64,000 bases of DNA from Costus lasius (lineage: Eukaryota > Streptophyta > Magnoliopsida > Zingiberales > Costaceae), in the NCBI GenBank assembly GCA_027563935.2, contig CM050450.1, forward strand, positions 31,793,439 through 31,857,438. The letters run 5' to 3'. A model generated the notes under the pieces. The model saw only the letters and a list, made by a program, of their open reading frames with translations. It did not search any database and was not told the DNA's origin. A program made the position numbers and the translations under genes. The stretch's first letter is position 1, and each line of letters starts with the position of its first letter. Shown here piece after piece: positions 60,151-64,000 of this stretch.

Positions 60151-62093
60151 TGTTGGTGTATATGCCCTAGGACCTAGTTTTGGTCCACTTATGTACTACT
60201 TGACTTTGAGATTTATATCATTCTGGCATTGTCATTATCTATGTTTGTTTACATCTGCGCATATGTACTAACATGATAATGTCCTTGGAGACAGATTGGA
60301 TCTGTGCTCAAATTATTGTCCCTAGTCAATGTACCTGAGTGGATATGGGACAGCTCTGGTACTTGTGAGACTAGTATGTGGGCTGGTTAGGCACGTGGTG
60401 CTAACGTAGACACATGGGTATATCATTAGAGGATATACTGGATAGACCCGCTGTGAGGCTATGACTTGGTGTCATGATTTATCCTCACAAGTAATAGGAG
60501 ATGCATTGATCCCTTGACTTGATGTCATTGGCTATTCTATATGGTTAGGGATTTGCTTTGATACAACCTAACGCCTCGCCGTAGTTGGGAGGTCATAACG
60601 GTTGTCATTGAGCATGTCACGACCCATATGAGAAGGTCAATGGACAGACATAGGATTTGCCCCTTCCTTAAGGAAGTATGATATCCATGGAGCTCCACTA
60701 TGGTTCTATGACTGAGAGTGTATGGCCATACCCAGGTGAGAACCTGTTTTAGTCATAGCCATGTGATTGGGTGAAAACAAGTGGTGACACACTTGTCCAA
60801 TCGGATATCAGTTCGGCAAAGAGACTGTAATGCATCTGTACCTAGTTGCGATGATGGGGATGTCGATGTCGATATCCATTCCAATGACCTGGGTAGCAGC
60901 GATGCACTGCTAGGTGCCACTCACTGCTTGTGGTGACCTTTGGTCAGCACTGCCGGCATCAGAGGAACCTACAGGGTCGCACACCTTGATACTTGAGTTC
61001 TCGTATTGATCGGGAAGCCTTATGATCGAGTTATTGGATAACTCGGATCTAATTGGGAGATTTCATCAGCGCCAATGGGCCTGATGAGATGGAAGATAGT
61101 TACTGGAGCCAAACTTTATTTTTGGCAGGTTGACCCGTATTTGACCATGATTGGTCACATGTGGATTAGGGTTGCATTGGATTGGATCCAAATGCTTAAT
61201 CAACCCATGTGATGAAGTTTGGGCTAGCTCATTATCCAATGAGGCCCAATAACAAGTTCTCATGAAGAGATGAGAGGCTAAAAGGGTATAATGGGGAGAA
61301 ACATGAACCATTAAGCACCTAGGGGCATAATGGGGTCATGTTGGCGCCTTTGCTTCATTATGGAAGTAAAGGGCGCCACCCCTCTCTTCCTTGGATTGAA
61401 TGCATGCCTCTATGGCATGTCTTGGGCTGATATGGTGCTTGGGCAATTATGGATAGGTTGAATGAAGTTTATGGTAAAGTCTTGGAGACTTTCCTTGCAT
61501 CAAACCTCCTCATCCTAGCCCTACACTTGTCATGATCCTAGCCCTTGCCCTAACCGCCTCTTGCCCTATATATGTGACCCTAGCCGCCCCCTCTTGCATG
61601 TATTATTCTTTGGAGGTGTGACAACAAGAAGAGGGGTGAGAGCTAGGAGCAAGGGCGCAACTTCTTCTTCCTTCTTCCATAGCCGCAAGCTTCTCCCTCC
61701 TTTCCTCTTGGCGCAAGGAGCTTTGGTGCTTGGCGGCTTCGCTTAGTTCCTCTTTCTCTTGGCGCATCCTTTCCTCTTGGTGGCGCAAGTGAAGTGGAGC
61801 ATCTCCCTAAGGCTTGGATCTTCTTCCCGAGGCTAGCACTGGGCGTGGAAGAAGAGGACTCAAGAGATCCGTGTGTGTGAGACTGCAGAGGGCGCACACT
61901 TGGGCGCCTGCATCGGCATCACTCCAAACCGCTCTTAAGGTATTTCCTAACTCATCGTGTCGACTCTCTTGCTTGCGATCTTCACTGGGTTTTTGGGACC
62001 GGCCTGTTTCGGGGACATTCTTCCGCTGTGCAATGTATGTATGTATGTCTATAACTCTGAAAAATTGTAAAATGTCCCCGGGGTATCCCAACA
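60151..62093 (+). mobile_element. E9: solo LTR of copia family A in the E1 5' LTR
   Basis: This is a 1943-bp LTR, TGTTGGTG to TCCCAACA, flanked by GATAT at 60146-60150 and 62094-62098. It lies opposite to E1. A TATA-like CTATATAT is at 61566-61573. There is no internal region. Confidence 0.93.
61566..61573 (+). promoter_or_regulatory. TATA box of solo LTR E9
   Basis: CTATATAT in the same context as in E8 (TTGCCCTATATATGTGACC). Confidence 0.55.
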
Positions 62094-62098
62094 GATAT

Positions 62099-62521
62099 AG
62101 GAGAACATGCCAAATTAATCAAGTCCTAATCCAATTAGGACTCTAATTAATTATTTAAACAATTAAATCCTAATCCAATTAGGATTCCAATTATTTAAAC
62201 AATTAAATCCTAATCCAATTAGGATTCCAATTATTTAAACAATTAAATCCTAATCCAATTAGGATTCTAATTAATTAATTAAATAATTAGTCCTAATCTA
62301 ATTAGGATTCTAATTAATTAATTAATTAACCCTTATATGATTAATTTTACACAATACTTTGAGCACAGATCTAATCTGTCTCCAGGGACATTATCATATA
62401 AGTACATGTTCGCAGATGTAAACAAATAATGATAACGACAATGCCAGTATGATATAAATATCAATGTCAAGTAGTACAAGTAACAGACCAGAATTAGGTC
62501 CTTAGGGCATATACACCAACA
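62099..62521 (-). repeat. E1 5' LTR, U3 side (internally deleted)
   Basis: This continues the LTR after E9 and ends CCAACA. Compared with the 3' LTR it lacks the segment matching about 1900-2887, roughly 0.99 kb, joined at a short AC microhomology near 62350. The deletion removed the U3 hairpin module. Confidence 0.9.
62123..62335. repeat. AT-rich minisatellite, E1 5' LTR copy
   Basis: Same units as 1712-1878 with one extra near-palindromic repeat. Confidence 0.75.
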
Positions 62522-62526
62522 CTTGC

Positions 62527-62691
62527 ATCATATTCAGTTTACTTAGCTAGCGAGAAAACAATTATTGGGTACTTAACAATAAGGTCTCTGTGGTTTGATA
62601 TCTTTGTTTATTACTTCGATAATTTCGTGCACTTGCGGAAACCTATCAAGTGATATGACATTCTTCTAATGACTACCACATCTTGAGCGCC
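62527..62691 (+). other. Host gypsy element, leader remnant
   Basis: This continues directly from 1105 once E1 and one CTTGC are removed. It runs into Gag C-terminal sequence within about 150 bp. No PBS and no N-terminal Gag are seen, so a deletion near 62640-62690 is likely. Confidence 0.45.
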
Positions 62692-63100
62692 CCTTCTGAA
62701 TAAGTCAATGCTATTGGGAGTTTCAAGAATCAGAACGACCCCTACTCGAACACATATAATCCGGGATGGAGAAATCATCCGAATTTCTCCTATAGGTTGA
62801 ATCAAGGGCAAGTCCCTCCTGCAAATTTTGTTAACCCAAATTCTTCCTCTAATTTCAGGCCTCCTCCTGGAATACAACATCCAGCCGCTGTTCAAAGACA
62901 ACCAGATCTTCCTCCAAAATCTAGATTAGAGTCGATGTTAGAGACCTTTATGACAAATCAGATGAAGTAAACCAAAGATATCAATAAGCAGATTCACCAG
63001 CTGAATATGAAAGTGGACTCGGTATCCACACACTCGAAAATGATGGAGAACCGGATCACAACTGGACCAGCGAGCCAGTTCATCCTCTAGAACCCCAGGA
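62692..63100 (+). pseudogene. Host gypsy Gag C-terminal fragment (Athila/Tat-like)
   Basis: The plus strand encodes NTYNPGWRNHPNFSY followed by a Pro/Asn-rich stretch (RPPPGIQ) and LESMLETFMTNQM, the conserved end of Athila/Tat-type Gag. A TAA follows at 62968-62970, and coding resemblance continues (INKQIHQLNMKVDSV) with another stop before 63100. The N-terminal capsid part is missing. The frame differs from the downstream protease frame, so at least one frameshift has occurred. Confidence 0.8.
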
Positions 63101-63849
63101 ATGCTTCTTGCTCAACCTGAAGCAAATCCGAGAGACCAATGCAATGCCGTCATAACAAGTGGTGATGAGCACCTAAAAGACTCTAAAGCCGAAGATATTA
63201 AGAACGAAAGAGAAGAGTCTGAAAGCCATAATGAGGAGCCTCACCCAAAAATTCTTAAAACACCAGATGTCGAAAAGATAATGGTTGTTATTGAATACTC
63301 TATAGATTGCATGAGTAAATAGCCACCTCTCAAACTTGAAGACCCAGGTAGTTTTGATATAACATGCATGATCGGCAACACTTTATTCGATAGAGCACTT
63401 TTCGATTTAGGTTCTGGAGTTAGCATCATGTCATTTGTCACCTTTAAGAAGCTGGACTTGGGAAATCTCAAATCAACATCTCAGGTTCTCCAGTTTGCAA
63501 ATAGCTCTAAACTTCACCCGCTCGGGATTACCGAGAATGTGCCACTACAAATTAAGGGATTCTCTGTTCCGGTAGATTTTGTGATCCTAGATATGACTGA
63601 GAACTCTACTTTTCCTCTTATATTGGGCAGTCATTCCTTGCTGCGATCAGAGCCAAAATTAATGTCCCAAACAGGATGATGAATTTTCTCATTAATGGGA
63701 ATTATTTGTCATTCAATCTTCCTACTAATGATATAGAATACTATTTTTCAGGTTCCGAGGATAGCAGAGCGGTAACGATGGAAAGTATTGCACGATCAAG
63801 AAGCAAACTGGAACTCATCCCAGAAGCTTTAGTGGCATCTTCTGTTTAG
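63101..63849 (+). pseudogene. Host gypsy protease region (broken)
   Basis: An acidic linker (EEPHPKILKTPD) leads to PLKLEDPGSFDITCMIGN and the aspartic protease motif ALFDLGSGVSIMS, then FVILDMTENSTFPLILG, the typical Athila/Tat protease. The motif reads DLGSG where relatives have DLGAS. A TAG at 63320-63322 splits the frame before the protease, and a one-base shift near 63635 moves the ending (LAAIRAKINVPN and after) into another frame that closes at 63847-63849. No RT is reached within the window. Confidence 0.82.
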
Positions 63850-63999
63850 ATCATCATAGCTATCATATTATCCTCTCTTAGGCCAACTAAGATGTCGGGC
63901 CTGTCTTCAAAATGTTCAGGAAAAACTTCTGGGAGGAGTTCCAGTTTACTTCTTGATCGTGCAGTACTTTCCTTTGCTACCGCTTTGCTATCCTCGGAA
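63753..63999. repeat. Inverted repeat, two arms of about 73 bp
   Basis: Bases 63753-63825 and 63926-63999 are reverse complements at about 85-90% by eye, starting TTCCGAGGATAGC and ending TCCTCGGAA, around a loop of about 100 bp. The first arm lies in the coding remnant after protease, the second at the window edge. Confidence 0.75.
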
Positions 64000-64000
64000 T

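Larger units (their letters stand above)
1106..62521 (-). mobile_element. E1: old Ty1/copia element, family A, hosting all other insertions
   Basis: E1 begins TGTTGG at 1106 and ends CCAACA at 62521, flanked by CTTGC at 1101-1105 and 62522-62526. It reads on the minus strand: 5' LTR at the right (59569-62521, interrupted), PBS 59557-59567, leader, gag-protease 55031-56091, integrase 6811-7322, integrase end plus RT and RNase H 3080-5065, PPT 3059-3070, and 3' LTR 1106-3058. Four insertions split it: E2, E3, E8 and E9. Its own sequence sums to roughly 8 kb. Many stops and about 4-5% divergence between its LTRs (hand count over about 577 bp) mark it as the oldest copia here. Confidence 0.9.

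Overview
The window is flowering-plant heterochromatin made entirely of LTR retrotransposons. I see no host protein gene, rRNA, functional tRNA, CRISPR array or prokaryotic feature. The evidence is Ty1/copia and Ty3/gypsy polyproteins of plant type, primer-binding sites matching plant initiator tRNA-Met (TGGTATCAGAG(C)), purine-rich polypurine tracts and 5-bp target-site duplications (TSDs). The species cannot be named from this sequence.

Matching TSDs on both sides resolve the region into a nest five levels deep. Level 0 is a decayed Ty3/gypsy element of Athila/Tat type (1-1105 and 62527-64000). Level 1 is E1, an old copia element of 'family A' on the minus strand (1106-62521, TSD CTTGC). 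Level 2 inserts lie directly in E1: solo LTR E2 (5071-6805, family B, TSD TCTCC), element E3 (7328-55025, family B, plus strand, TSD GTATT), solo LTR E8 (56264-58149, family A, TSD GGCTT) and solo LTR E9 (60151-62093, family A, TSD GATAT). Level 3 inserts lie in E3: E4 (7534-25742, family B, minus, TSD GAACT), the gypsy chromovirus E6 (28875-40001, plus, TSD CGGAG) and E7 (42884-52124, family A, minus, TSD GTGTA). Level 4 is E5 in E4 (10869-20015, family B, minus, TSD ATCTG). Every base is assigned to one of these elements or to a target-site duplication.

E5 is the best preserved element: paired 1723-bp LTRs, PBS, PPT and one 1276-codon gag-pol reading frame that stops just short of the usual C-terminus. 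E3, E4, E6, E7 and E1 are broken by stops, frameshifts or later insertions. E6 also has valine in place of a catalytic aspartate in its reverse transcriptase. E1 is clearly oldest: roughly 4-5% LTR divergence in the part compared by eye, against roughly 0.2-0.5% in the others.

The most interesting signals are these. Family A elements share a Gag that lacks about 100 residues and the last cysteine of its zinc knuckle, as expected of a helper-dependent lineage. The U3 regions of families A and B share a run of small hairpins whose stems differ but stay paired. A tRNA-like segment lies in the leader of two family B copies and is missing from the third. The gypsy host LTR carries six GAAA-loop mini-hairpins with compensated stems. 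A branch-site plus acceptor-like signal lies just upstream of the gag start codon in both copia families.
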